NCBI RefSeq assembly: GCF_016904945.1
Contig: NZ_JADIKF010000038.1
Location: 354,241 to 418,240 of the forward strand
Direction of reading: 5' to 3'
DNA: 64,000 bases
DNA from: Dyella mobilis
GTDB taxonomy: Bacteria; Pseudomonadota; Gammaproteobacteria; Xanthomonadales; Rhodanobacteraceae
Shown: positions 8,560-16,738 of the stretch, in pieces
Layout of the letters: every line of letters begins with the position of its first letter
How positions within the stretch are numbered: the first letter of the stretch is position 1
Notes under the pieces: model-generated
Told to the model about the DNA's origin: nothing
What the model saw: only the letters and a program-made list of their open reading frames with translations
The model's database searches: none
Made by a program: the position numbers and the translations under genes

Positions 8560-9852
8560 GTGTCGTTTTTATCGGGTATCCGCCGCCATCCCATGGCGAT
8601 CAATCTGCTGGCAGGCTCCGCCGCGTTCCTGGCGTACGCGTCGATGTATGCCTTCCGCAAACCCTTTACGGCCGCTTCGTTCGAAGGGCTGCACCTGGCC
8701 GGCATCGATTACAAAGTGTGGCTGGTGATCGCGCAGGTGCTGGGCTACATGCTGAGCAAGGTGCGCGGTATTACCTGGATCGCGGAAATCCAGCGGCAGC
8801 GGCGCGCCCGCACCCTGGCCGGGCTGATCGGGTTCGCATGGATCGCCTTGCTGGGCTTTGCCCTGGTGCCGGCGCCGTGGAATGTCCCGTTCCTGTTTCT
8901 CAACGGCCTGCCACTGGGCATGGTGTGGGGGGTGATCTTCGGCTACCTGGAGGGTCGCCGCGGCACCGAACTGATGGGTGCACTGATGTGCGCCAGCTTT
9001 ATCGTGGGCTCGGGAGTAGTGAAGTCGGTAGGTACCTGGCTGATGGTGAGCTGGCACGTCAGCGAGTTCTGGATGCCGTTTGCCACCGGCATGTTGTTCA
9101 TTCCACCCCTGTGCGCGGCGACCTGGATATTGGAACACTTGCCCGCACCGGATTCAGCCGATATCGCGGCGCGCAGCATGCGCGTACCCATGGATGCAAC
9201 CACCCGGCGCGCGTTCCTCGCGCGCTTCCTGCCCGGCATCGCGATGATCGTGATGGCCTATGTCGCATTGACGGTGACACGCGATTTCCGCGACAACTTT
9301 GCCGCGGAAATCTGGAGCGACCTGGGCCGCGGCGGCGATGCCTCGGTGTTTACCGAAACCGAAGTGCCGATCGCCATTGCCGTGCTGATCATCACTGCCT
9401 TCACCATGATCGTGCGCGACAACCTTCGTGCGCTGATGCTCAACCACGTGCTGATCTTCGGCGGCTTCAGCATCGCCGTGCTGTCCACCTGGATGCACAA
9501 CCACGCGATGATCGATCCGATCGGCTGGATCGGCCTCAGCGGTTTCGGCTTGTACCTGGCTTATGTGCCGTACAACGCCACCTTTTTCGAGCGCATGCTG
9601 GCGACCTTCCGCGTCGGCGGCAACGTGGGTTTCATCATGTATATCGCCGACAGCAGCGGCTACATGGGCAGCGTGGCAGTGATTCTGGTGAAGGAATTCG
9701 GCGGCATGCATCTTTCCTGGGCATCGTTTTATGCCGACACGGTGATGACGCTGTCGAGCATCGGCATGCTGATTACGCTGGTTTCGGCGTTGTATTTCTA
9801 CGAGAAGGCCCGGAAGGCGAAGGCGCCCATGGCGGTACCCGCAGCCATTTGA
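8560..9852 (+). CDS. DUF5690 family multi-pass membrane protein (MFS-like)
   Basis: A 430-residue polytopic inner-membrane protein with about 12 hydrophobic segments. The N-terminal stretch (NLLAGSAAFLAYASMYAFRK) and the following KVWLVIAQVLGYMLSK region match what I know of the DUF5690 family, which is related to major facilitator transporters. A GTG at 8560 is used; an in-frame ATG at 8593 is an alternative that would drop 11 residues. It appears to be a single-gene unit between the TetR gene and higBA. No substrate is established for the family, so transport is only inferred from topology. Confidence 0.75.
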   Translation: MSFLSGIRRHPMAINLLAGSAAFLAYASMYAFRKPFTAASFEGLHLAGIDYKVWLVIAQVLGYMLSKVRGITWIAEIQRQRRARTLAGLIGFAWIALLGFALVPAPWNVPFLFLNGLPLGMVWGVIFGYLEGRRGTELMGALMCASFIVGSGVVKSVGTWLMVSWHVSEFWMPFATGMLFIPPLCAATWILEHLPAPDSADIAARSMRVPMDATTRRAFLARFLPGIAMIVMAYVALTVTRDFRDNFAAEIWSDLGRGGDASVFTETEVPIAIAVLIITAFTMIVRDNLRALMLNHVLIFGGFSIAVLSTWMHNHAMIDPIGWIGLSGFGLYLAYVPYNATFFERMLATFRVGGNVGFIMYIADSSGYMGSVAVILVKEFGGMHLSWASFYADTVMTLSSIGMLITLVSALYFYEKARKAKAPMAVPAAI

Positions 9853-9885
9853 GACTTCCTGGAACTTCTCCAGCGATCACCAAAT

Positions 9886-9921
9886 CATAACGACTTGCGT
9901 CATATGACGCATCCCGTTATG
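9886..9921. promoter_or_regulatory. 36-bp dyad operator upstream of higBA
   Basis: The core TGCGTCATATGACGCA (9896-9911) is a perfect 16-bp palindrome. It is flanked symmetrically by CATAACG (9886-9892) and CGTTATG (9915-9921), so 30 of 36 bases pair. It ends 8 bp before the toxin start and is the expected site for autoregulation by HigA or the HigBA complex. Confidence 0.85.
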
Positions 9922-9929
9922 GTTAGCTC

Positions 9930-10211
9930 GTGATACGGAGTTTCGCTGACAAGGAAGCTGCAAAGATCTGGGCGGGCACACCGTCTCGACGCCTTCCTCT
10001 GGTCATTCAGCCCGTTGCCAGACGCAAGCTTCGCATGTTGGCGAACGCGTCCACGCTTGATGATTTGAAGAGCCCGCCGGCGAACCGCCTGGAGGCATTG
10101 AGGGGCAATCGGAAGGGCCAGCACAGCATCCGGATCAACGATCAATGGCGTATCTGTTTCAGTTGGAAAGACGGGCACGCCCACGACGTGGAAGTCGTCG
10201 ACTATCACTGA
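9930..10211 (+). CDS. higB: HigB-family toxin (RelE/ParE superfamily mRNA interferase)
   Basis: A 93-residue basic protein of the HigB type, which cleaves mRNA on the ribosome. Characteristic features are the ...[10 protein letters not shown] helix, the [20 protein letters not shown] region and the closing INDQWRICF and VEVVDYH strands. The toxin gene comes first and the antitoxin second, with a 13-nt gap, as is usual for higBA. The GTG start at 9930 lies just after the 36-bp operator. Type II toxin-antitoxin assignment is firm from size, order and motif; activity is untested. Confidence 0.93.
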   Translation: MIRSFADKEAAKIWAGTPSRRLPLVIQPVARRKLRMLANASTLDDLKSPPANRLEALRGNRKGQHSIRINDQWRICFSWKDGHAHDVEVVDYH

Positions 10212-10224
10212 ATCGGAGTTACCC

Positions 10225-10515
10225 GTGAAGCGTCTTCCCAATATTCATCCCGGTGAAATTCTTCTTGAAGAATTTCTGGAGCCGCTGGATATCAGCCAGA
10301 ATGCGATAGCCCGCGCTGCCGGCGTGCCGCCACGCCGGATCAACGAAATTGTGCTCGGCAAGCGTGGCATCACCGCTGACACCGCCATCCGCCTGGCCCG
10401 TGTACTGGGTACCAGCGAACGTTTCTGGCTAGGCCTGCAGAACGACTACGACCTCGAAGAAGCACGGCGCGCGCTGGGCAAGGCAGTCGATGCCATTGAG
10501 CAGCTTGCTGCTTGA
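10225..10515 (+). CDS. higA: HigA-family antitoxin (XRE-type HTH)
   Basis: A 96-residue antitoxin that neutralises HigB and represses its own operon. It opens with the family signature [15 protein letters not shown] and continues with an XRE helix-turn-helix ([20 protein letters not shown], about residues 25-44). [17 protein letters not shown] and [12 protein letters not shown] follow, all typical of HigA. GTG start 13 nt after the higB stop. The palindrome upstream of higB is the likely target. Confidence 0.95.
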   Translation: MKRLPNIHPGEILLEEFLEPLDISQNAIARAAGVPPRRINEIVLGKRGITADTAIRLARVLGTSERFWLGLQNDYDLEEARRALGKAVDAIEQLAA

Positions 10516-10589
10516 GGGTGTTGGCCGACGATGGAGCGGCCGCCGGGATGACTCCGCCCAAGGCCCAAACCGCATCGGCGATGAAAGTG

Positions 10590-11297
10590 TCATTCTGCGT
10601 ATTCGAGCTTGGGATACCAATTCGTGCCGCGCCCTTCCGGCGTCATGTCCAGCACGGTCCAGATCGGCATGAGATCGGGCGCACCGCGCGGATCTTGGCC
10701 CGGGTCCGCTGTCTCTGAACTCATTTCTCCCGCCCAGAAGTGACGGATCGTGCCGTCGCGTCGCGTGAAGACGTGCAGAGCCGGAATGTCGCTGCCGTCT
10801 TTTTCGATCGCACCGTAGTCTCGGCTGTAGTTGCCGTTGATGTCCGAGTACAACCTGAGGTCACGCCAGCCGCGTTGCTGCTTGAAGGCCGCGAGGCGTT
10901 CGATCGGCGAACGCGCGATCACGGCCAGGGCAATGCGTTGATGCATGTCGCGCGCCTCGCCTTCCCACGAACTGAGCATCGAGGTGCACATGGGACACGG
11001 GCGCTCGCGCTGTGGACCGAACATATAGCTGTAGACGACCAGGGTTTGCTTGTCGCCGAACAGATCGGCAAAGCCGGCCGGCCCGTGCTCGCCCTGGAAA
11101 CGGTAGTCGCCGATCACTTCACCGCCGGGTGGCAGCGCGCGGCGCAGTTCGGCCACGCGCTCGATCTGCCGGCGCAACTCGAATTCTTCGCGCAGCAGCT
11201 CATTGCGCGCCTGGCGATAGGCCTGGCTTTCGTTGGGAATCGTAACGCCGTTGCGTTTCACCAGTTCGGCGGCAGGCACGAGTTCGGCTTTCGTCAT
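10590..11297 (-). CDS. DUF899 family thioredoxin-like protein
   Basis: A 235-residue cytoplasmic protein of the DUF899 family, which has a thioredoxin-like fold but no established reaction. A CxxC pair occurs in RPCPMCTSMLSSW at about residues 100-112, the place of a thioredoxin active site. The ATG at 11297 is chosen because GAGGAG lies just upstream; the same frame is open further 5' without such a signal. It shares no obvious operon with its neighbours and lies tail to tail with higA. Family membership is fairly secure; function is not. Confidence 0.85.
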   Translation of the reverse strand: MTKAELVPAAELVKRNGVTIPNESQAYRQARNELLREEFELRRQIERVAELRRALPPGGEVIGDYRFQGEHGPAGFADLFGDKQTLVVYSYMFGPQRERPCPMCTSMLSSWEGEARDMHQRIALAVIARSPIERLAAFKQQRGWRDLRLYSDINGNYSRDYGAIEKDGSDIPALHVFTRRDGTIRHFWAGEMSSETADPGQDPRGAPDLMPIWTVLDMTPEGRGTNWYPKLEYAE

Positions 11298-11414
11298 GAT
11301 CGGTCTCCTCGGCAAATGGGCGGATCGCGCCAGGCTATCCCGGGCAAGCGGGAGCGCGGCCTTATCCTCACGACGAACGGACCGCGGCGAACTCGACATC
11401 CCGTACCGATCCGC

Positions 11415-11960
11415 TCAATGCGCGGCGCGAATCGCCTGCAACAGGGTCGAGCCGGCCTCGGCCAGGCAACCGTCGTTGCGGATCACCATGCTGCCATCGG
11501 GTACCGCATAGGCGTCGATCCGCGCCAATCTGACGGCGATATCGGCTTCATCTTCCCGCCCGCGCGCCGCCAGCCTGCCCGCTATGGCCTGCGCGCTGGC
11601 CGTGATCAGTACCGGGCGCAAAGCGGGAAAGCGCTCGCAGGCCAGCCCGAATGCACCGCGCGATCCGTTCACCAGCACGTCGGCACCGCGCGCCAGCCAA
11701 TGCGCCACTTCACTGCCCACACCGTAGTGCAGGCCGTGCGCCTCCCAGGTCAGTGCGAACAAGCCGCGCCGTTCGCGCAGCAGAAATTCTTCTTCGCTCA
11801 AGGCCACGTGGTTTTCGCCGCCCGCCTGCGCCGGACGCGTGATGTAGCGGTGCGCGCACAACACACCATGCGCCACACCGTGCTCGCGTACCCAGCCCAG
11901 CACGCTGTCCTTGCCGGCGCCGGACGGACCCATCACGTAATACAACTGCCCCGCTTTCAT
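11415..11960 (-). CDS. phnN: ribose 1,5-bisphosphate phosphokinase PhnN
   Basis: ATP-dependent kinase converting ribose 1,5-bisphosphate to PRPP, the last step of the C-P lyase pathway. It is a guanylate-kinase-like P-loop protein of 181 residues with Walker A GPSGAGKDS near residues 10-18 and the SRGAF segment typical of PhnN around residue 110. Its ATG at 11960 overlaps the stop of the DUF1045 gene (ATGA), implying translational coupling. Together with phnF it forms the minus-strand arm of the phn locus, away from phnGHIJKLM. Confidence 0.93.
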   Translation of the reverse strand: MKAGQLYYVMGPSGAGKDSVLGWVREHGVAHGVLCAHRYITRPAQAGGENHVALSEEEFLLRERRGLFALTWEAHGLHYGVGSEVAHWLARGADVLVNGSRGAFGLACERFPALRPVLITASAQAIAGRLAARGREDEADIAVRLARIDAYAVPDGSMVIRNDGCLAEAGSTLLQAIRAAH

Positions 11961-12613
11961 GCCAGGTGTCCTCCGCCCAACGGAATCCGTTCGAGCATTT
12001 CGAAGTCTTTTCCAGGTTCGCTTTCGCAGCAGATGGTGAGCGCGTCGATCTGTGCGGGTGGCAGTGTCGCCAGCTTGGGTGACAGCCACGTGCACAAAAC
12101 TCGCTCTTCCGACGCCGAGGCGGGCGCCGACAGGGTCAGGTGAAAGCGATAGCGCTGCAGCACGTAGGGGTAACCGAACTCGTGCAGCAGATGCAGCTCG
12201 TGCTCGTCCAGGCCGGTCGCCCGGCGGCGTTGCGCGGCTTCGCTTAGCGGGGCCCGCAGCGCATTCAGTGCACGCACGCAGCGCTCGGCCAGCGCGTTGA
12301 TGGCGCTTTCGTCGCCGCAGGGGCGCAGGGCCAGAAAACCTGCCAGGCGATCGAGCTTCAGCGGTAACGTGAAAGATGTCGCCTGCCGCGCCACCGCGGC
12401 GACCGTCTCGCGCAGATCCTGGTAGCTCACCGCCTCGGCCAGTTCAAACGGCGACCGCAGCGTGGCATGCCAACCGTAGCGGCGCACGTCCGTCAGCAGG
12501 GTGCGTAGATCCGGCGGATCGATGCCGGGTATGTGCTCGGTAGCCAGCCAGTCGCGCCCGAAGGCGTCCAGCCCGCTACCCTCGGCGGGGCAAAAGTACA
12601 CGGCGTAACGCAT
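11957..12613 (-). CDS. DUF1045 phosphonate-operon protein, 2H-phosphoesterase superfamily
   Basis: Putative phosphonate-metabolism protein of the DUF1045 family (TIGR03223 type), about 218 residues. Two HxT motifs are visible, WHATLRSPF (about residue 52) and FHLTLSAP (about residue 163), spaced as in 2H phosphoesterases that open cyclic phosphates. I infer that it could hydrolyse 5-phosphoribosyl 1,2-cyclic phosphate, replacing the absent PhnP, directly before PhnN; the 4-nt overlap with phnN supports this. I prefer the ATG at 12613 (MRYAVYF, a typical family start). An ATG at 12631 would add six residues encoded inside an inverted repeat. Confidence 0.85.
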   Translation of the reverse strand: MRYAVYFCPAEGSGLDAFGRDWLATEHIPGIDPPDLRTLLTDVRRYGWHATLRSPFELAEAVSYQDLRETVAAVARQATSFTLPLKLDRLAGFLALRPCGDESAINALAERCVRALNALRAPLSEAAQRRRATGLDEHELHLLHEFGYPYVLQRYRFHLTLSAPASASEERVLCTWLSPKLATLPPAQIDALTICCESEPGKDFEMLERIPLGGGHLA

Positions 12614-12823
12614 GAGGATGCTCTGGTCCATTCCACGTACCCGTCACCGCACTGCATGCGTGCAGCGCGCAGCCGCAGCGGTGCAGGCAGACTGGTGGTC
12701 TGTCAAAACGCTGGGGCTGCGCGCTGCGCGCATGCAGTGCGGCCCCAGAACAATGAAATTGATTGATAGGGTGACTTCAAAGAGGTCATGCCGGGTGCGT
12801 GTAATGGACCAGAGCATGCTCAT
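12612..12823. repeat. compound inverted repeat between phnF and the DUF1045 gene
   Basis: Two nested pairs of arms are visible. The outer arms, 12612-12643 and 12792-12823, are inverted and match at 29 of 32 positions. The inner arms, 12647-12676 and 12713-12742, match at 28 of 30. Between the right arms lie 49 bp (12743-12791) with no counterpart on the left. The left outer arm covers the DUF1045 start codons and the right outer arm covers the phnF stop codon, so gene-end sequence has been copied in reverse. A smaller CAGAC/GTCTG hairpin sits at the centre (12688-12702). No transposase is present. Confidence 0.88.
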
Positions 12824-13551
12824 TGATCCGCCATCAGTACCAGTTGCACCCAGTCGCCGGAAAAGCGCGTGATGCCATATTGCACCGGTATGCCGCGCGT
12901 GTCGGCATTGATCGATTGCACGTAGAGCACCGGGCGGTTCGCCGGCTGCTTCATCAGGCGCGCGGTGTTGGCATCGGGCAGGCGGGCGGAAACGCGGGTG
13001 TGTTTGCGCTCGTAGTCGGTGATGCCGAACTCGCTCAGCGTGCGCGTCACCGACAACAGGCGCCGATACACGGACGGCAGGCCGGTAAAGCGCGCGGCGG
13101 GAAAATAGGCGGTGCTGTAGTCCACGATGTGACCATCCGCGCGGCTGATCGTTTCGATGCGGTAGGTGTATTCGTGGCGATCCAGGCCCAGCGACTGCGC
13201 CACCTGGGGCGGCGGCAGCTCGCGATAGTCTTCCAGGATCTCGATATCGGCCTCGACATTGAGGTTGCGCATGTTCTGAGTGAAGCGCGTGCGGCGGCTG
13301 ATGGGGTAGTCCAGCGTGTGCTCCTGCACGAAGGTGCCGCGCCCCTGCTCGGTGCGCACCAGGTTGCGCTGCTCCAGCGCGGCGATCGCGCGGCGCACGG
13401 TGTGCCGGTTCACATTGAAACGCTCGGCCAGCTCCTGTGCCGAGGGCAGTTGCTCGCCCTGGCGCAGCTGGCCCTTGAGGATGTCGGCGGCCAGGATGCC
13501 GCTGATCTGGCTCCACAAGGCCACGCCTCTCCCACGTTCGATCTCGTTCAT
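12820..13551 (-). CDS. phnF: GntR/HutC-family regulator PhnF of the phosphonate locus
   Basis: Transcriptional repressor of 243 residues. A winged helix (QLPSAQELAERFNVNRHTVR, about residues 38-57, then RAIAALEQRNLVRTEQGRGTF split across the wing) precedes a UTRA ligand-binding domain. It is divergent from phnG, and a TGTCTAG/CTAGACA dyad lies between them, so it should control both arms of the locus. The ligand in related PhnF proteins is thought to be linked to phosphorus status. The stop codon lies inside the right arm of the compound inverted repeat. Confidence 0.92.
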   Translation of the reverse strand: MNEIERGRGVALWSQISGILAADILKGQLRQGEQLPSAQELAERFNVNRHTVRRAIAALEQRNLVRTEQGRGTFVQEHTLDYPISRRTRFTQNMRNLNVEADIEILEDYRELPPPQVAQSLGLDRHEYTYRIETISRADGHIVDYSTAYFPAARFTGLPSVYRRLLSVTRTLSEFGITDYERKHTRVSARLPDANTARLMKQPANRPVLYVQSINADTRGIPVQYGITRFSGDWVQLVLMADQ

Positions 13552-13644
13552 ACCACGTCCTCAACCTGTCTATTCGTCGTCATGGCAGCGGCACGCTGGC
13601 CTGCTGGAATGCCTACCCGACGGACGCCCCCTGGCGTCCCGGTC

Positions 13645-13662
13645 TGTCTAGATAACTAGACA
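13645..13662. promoter_or_regulatory. PhnF operator candidate upstream of phnG
   Basis: TGTCTAG (13645-13651) and CTAGACA (13656-13662) form a perfect inverted repeat with a 4-bp spacer, 24 bp before the phnG start. A further half-site TGTCTA occurs at 13567-13572, close to the phnF start, as expected if one GntR protein controls both directions. Confidence 0.75.
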
Positions 13663-13686
13663 TTTGTGACAAGCCTAGGAACACCC

Positions 13687-14133
13687 ATGGACACCTCCCC
13701 TCACTTGGCGCGCGCGCAATGGATGTCGCTGCTGGCGCAATCGGATCCGGCCGAGCTGGCCGCCGCCATGGACGGCTTCGCCCCGCCGGCCGACCTGACC
13801 TGGCTGCGGCCGGCGCAGACCGGCCTGTACATGTTGCGCGGCCGGGTCGGCGGCACCGGGCCGCAATTCAATTTCGGCGAGATGACCGTGACCCGCTGCA
13901 GCGTGCAGGCCGGCGATCACATCGGCCACGCCTGGGTGCGTGGCAGCAATGCCCGCCACGCCGAGCTGGCCGCCCTGGCCGATGCCCTGCTGCAGGATGG
14001 TGAGCAAAACCCGTCGCTGTGCCGGGACGTGATCGAACCGCTGCGCCGCGCACTGCATCGTCGCCGCGATGAAGCCAGCCGCAAGGCCGCGGCGAGCAAG
14101 GTGGAGTTTTTCACCGTGGTGCGGGGCGAATGA
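13687..14133 (+). CDS. phnG: C-P lyase core subunit PhnG
   Basis: Subunit of the PhnGHIJ carbon-phosphorus lyase core complex in the cytoplasm. The 148 residues show typical family segments: QWMSLLAQ near the start, GLYMLRGRVGGTGPQFNFGE (about residues 46-65) and EMTVTRCSV. The ATG at 13687 is preferred to a GTG at 13666, which lies nearer the operator. Its TGA overlaps the phnH ATG by 4 nt. Confidence 0.95.
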   Translation: MDTSPHLARAQWMSLLAQSDPAELAAAMDGFAPPADLTWLRPAQTGLYMLRGRVGGTGPQFNFGEMTVTRCSVQAGDHIGHAWVRGSNARHAELAALADALLQDGEQNPSLCRDVIEPLRRALHRRRDEASRKAAASKVEFFTVVRGE

Positions 14134-14711
14134 TGCTGAGCGCCTTTGCCAACCCGGTTTTTGACAGCCAGCGCAATTTTCGCGAATTGCTGCAAGCGAT
14201 GGCACGCCCCGCGGCGCCGCGCGAGCTGCCGGTCCTGCCGCCCTCGCCGGCGCCGATCGCCCCCGCCGCGATGGCCATTCTGCTGACCCTGTGCGATGCG
14301 ACCACCTCGGTGTGGCTGCAGCAGCCGCAACCAACCGCGGTGGATCACCTGCGCTTTCATGCCGGCCTCAAACTCGCGGAACGACCCGAAGACGCGGATT
14401 TCGCGTTGATCACCGATCCGACTTCGATGCCGCCGCTTGATGCTTTTGCGCGCGGCGACCTGCGTTACCCGGATCGTTCCGCCAGTGTGATCGTCCAGGT
14501 TGCAGGGTTCGGCGCCTCCCATGGGGCCGGCAAATTCAGCGGACCCGGTATTCGCGACGTGGAAACACTCGCCATTGAGGGTTTGCCACACGGTTTCTGG
14601 CAGCAGCGCGCCGAGCTGGCCAGCCAGCTCCCGCTGGGTGTCGATCTCTATTTCGTCGCCGCGCACCAGGTCGTTGGCCTGCCGCGCACGACTCGTTGGC
14701 TGGAGGGCTGA
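14130..14711 (+). CDS. phnH: C-P lyase core subunit PhnH
   Basis: Core subunit of the C-P lyase complex, 193 residues, matching the usual PhnH size. It opens with FANPVFDSQRNFRELLQAMA, the family's N-terminal signature, and contains the TLCDATTSVWL segment. PhnH has a PLP-transferase-like fold without PLP and acts structurally together with PhnG, PhnI and PhnJ. ATGA overlap with phnG; its stop abuts the phnI ATG directly. Confidence 0.96.
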   Translation: MMLSAFANPVFDSQRNFRELLQAMARPAAPRELPVLPPSPAPIAPAAMAILLTLCDATTSVWLQQPQPTAVDHLRFHAGLKLAERPEDADFALITDPTSMPPLDAFARGDLRYPDRSASVIVQVAGFGASHGAGKFSGPGIRDVETLAIEGLPHGFWQQRAELASQLPLGVDLYFVAAHQVVGLPRTTRWLEG

Positions 14712-15908
14712 ATGTACGTTGCCGTGAAAGGCGGCGAACAGGCGATTGCCCGTTCGCTGGAATTGTTGGCCGAGGCCAGGCGCGGCGATACCGCGGTGCC
14801 CGAGCTGGAACTGAAGCAGATTCGCGAGCAGTTGCGCCTGGGCGTGGCCCGGGTGATGCAGGAAGGCTCGCTGTATGACGAGGAGTTGGCCGCACTGGCC
14901 ATGCGCCAGGCAGCCGGCGACATGCTGGAAGCGATCTTCCTGCTGCGCGCGTATCGCACCACCTTGCCACGCTTCGGCTACACGCAGCCGCTGAATACCT
15001 CAGCCATGCGCGTGCGCCGGCGTGTCTCCGGCACGTTCAAGGATATTCCCGGCGGCCAGGTGCTTGGCCCCACCTACGACTACACCCAGCGCCTGCTCGA
15101 TTTCGAAACGACTTCGCCGGTCGAGGTCTCGCTGGCGGACGCGCCGCTGCCGTCCAACGTGCCTCGCGTGCTGGATCTGCTCGATGCCGAAGCCTTGATC
15201 GAACGGATCGAGCCGGGCAGCGACCCCGAACCGATCGATCTCACCCGCGAGCCGCTGACCTTTCCGGCCGATCGCGCCACGCGCTTGCAGAATCTTTCGC
15301 GCGGCGACGAAGGTTTCCTGTTGGGTATGGCTTATTCCACCCAGCGCGGTTACGCGGAAAGCCACCCGTTTGCCGGCGAAATCCGCATGGGCGAGGTGGA
15401 CGTGGTGGTGTGTCCGGAAGAACTCGGCTTTGCCATCGAAATCGGCAGCATCACGCTCACCGAATGCCAGATGATCAACCAGTTCCACGGCGGCAACGGC
15501 GTGCCGCCGCAGTTCACGCGCGGCTACGGCCTGTGCATGGGCGAAGGCGAGCGCAAGGCGATGTCGATGGCGCTGGTCGACCGCGCCCTGCGTTGCGACG
15601 AGCTGGCCGAGTCCAGTTACGCACCCGCACAGAATCAGGAATTCGTGCTGTCGCATTCCGACAGCGTGGAGGCCTCCGGCTTCGTGCAGCATCTGAAGCT
15701 GCCGCATTACGTGGATTTCCAGGCGGAACTCTCGCTGCTGCGCACGCTGGCTGCGCAGCACGCCGCGCATCTTCAAACCCCTCCCTCTGCTTCACCGCAG
15801 GAGGACGGAAAGGCGGGGCCGGATGCCGCGTGCTCGCAAGAGCCTGACCCCACCCCAACCCTCCCCTGCGCGCAGGGGAGGGAGCAGTTCGAGGCAGTGA
15901 AAACATGA
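14712..15908 (+). CDS. phnI: C-P lyase core subunit PhnI with an unusual C-terminal tail
   Basis: PhnI forms alpha-D-ribose 1-methylphosphonate 5-triphosphate from ATP and the phosphonate, with PhnG, PhnH and PhnL. Family segments such as YVAVKGGEQAI (start), GFLLGMAYSTQRGY and ECQMINQFHGG are present. At 398 residues it is about 40 longer than E. coli PhnI (354). The excess is a low-complexity Pro/Gln/Asp tail after about residue 355 whose DNA contains short palindromic repeats (15859-15882). The last codons overlap phnJ (ATGA), so the tail keeps the operon coupled. Upstream it abuts phnH with no gap. Confidence 0.95.
   Translation: MYVAVKGGEQAIARSLELLAEARRGDTAVPELELKQIREQLRLGVARVMQEGSLYDEELAALAMRQAAGDMLEAIFLLRAYRTTLPRFGYTQPLNTSAMRVRRRVSGTFKDIPGGQVLGPTYDYTQRLLDFETTSPVEVSLADAPLPSNVPRVLDLLDAEALIERIEPGSDPEPIDLTREPLTFPADRATRLQNLSRGDEGFLLGMAYSTQRGYAESHPFAGEIRMGEVDVVVCPEELGFAIEIGSITLTECQMINQFHGGNGVPPQFTRGYGLCMGEGERKAMSMALVDRALRCDELAESSYAPAQNQEFVLSHSDSVEASGFVQHLKLPHYVDFQAELSLLRTLAAQHAAHLQTPPSASPQEDGKAGPDAACSQEPDPTPTLPCAQGREQFEAVKT
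15859..15882. repeat. perfect 24-bp GC-rich palindrome inside the 3' end of phnI
   Basis: The arms are CCCTCCCCTGCG and its exact reverse complement. A weaker hairpin (CCTCC...GGAGG) lies just before it at about 15780-15806. The core CCCTCCCC/GGGGAGGG recurs at 26887-26906, so this looks like a dispersed REP-like palindrome that has been captured as coding sequence. Confidence 0.8.
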
Positions 15909-16738
15909 CCTACAACTTTGCCTTTCTCGACGAAGACACCAAACGCATGCTGCGCCGCGCATTGCTGAAGGCGGTGGCGATACCCGGTTACCAGGTGCCG
16001 TTCGGCAGCCGCGAAATGCCGCTGCCTTATGGTTGGGGTACCGGCGGCATCCAGGTTACCGCTGCCTTGCTCGGGCCTGACGATGTTTTGAAAGTGATCG
16101 ACCAGGGCGCGGACGACACCACCAATGCGGTGAACATCCGCCGCTTCTTTGCCCGCGTGGCAGGTGTCGCCACCACCGAACACACCGTCGACGCCACGAT
16201 CATCCAGACCCGCCACCGCATTCCTGAAACATCGCTGCGGGAAGATCAGGTGTTGGTGTTCCAGGTTCCCGAGCCCGAACCGCTGCGCACATTGGAACCC
16301 CGCGAAGCCGAGACACGCACCCTGCACGCCTTGGCCGATTACGGACTCATGCACGTGAAGTTGTACGAAGACATTGCCCAGTACGGACACATCGCCACCA
16401 GTTACGACTATCCGGTATTGGTCGATGGCAGGTACCTCACCTCGCCTTCGCCGATTCCCAAGTTCGACAATCCCAAGCTGCACCAGTCGCCGGCGTTGAT
16501 GCTGTTCGGCGCCGGCCGCGAGAAACGCCTGTACGCCATCCCTCCCTACACCGAGGTGGAAAGCCTGGCTTTCGACGATCACCCCTTCGAGATCCAGCGT
16601 TGGGAGCACCAGTGCGAACTGTGCGGCTCCGGCGAAAGCTACCTGGACGAGGTGATCGTCGACGATCGCGGCACGCGCATGTTCGTCTGCTCCGATACCG
16701 ATTTCTGCGGCCAGCGCCGCCCGGAGGCGCGGGCATGA
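15905..16738 (+). CDS. phnJ: C-P lyase catalytic subunit PhnJ (radical SAM)
   Basis: Radical SAM enzyme that breaks the C-P bond of ribose 1-phosphonate 5-phosphate, giving the 1,2-cyclic phosphate and an alkane such as methane. Four cysteines at about residues 237, 240, 262 and 268 have spacing x2-x21-x5. This is the non-canonical PhnJ [4Fe-4S] arrangement known from E. coli (Cys241, 244, 266, 272). Length 277 residues fits the family. It overlaps phnI and phnK by 4 nt each, indicating tight co-translation. Confidence 0.97.
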   Translation: MTYNFAFLDEDTKRMLRRALLKAVAIPGYQVPFGSREMPLPYGWGTGGIQVTAALLGPDDVLKVIDQGADDTTNAVNIRRFFARVAGVATTEHTVDATIIQTRHRIPETSLREDQVLVFQVPEPEPLRTLEPREAETRTLHALADYGLMHVKLYEDIAQYGHIATSYDYPVLVDGRYLTSPSPIPKFDNPKLHQSPALMLFGAGREKRLYAIPPYTEVESLAFDDHPFEIQRWEHQCELCGSGESYLDEVIVDDRGTRMFVCSDTDFCGQRRPEARA

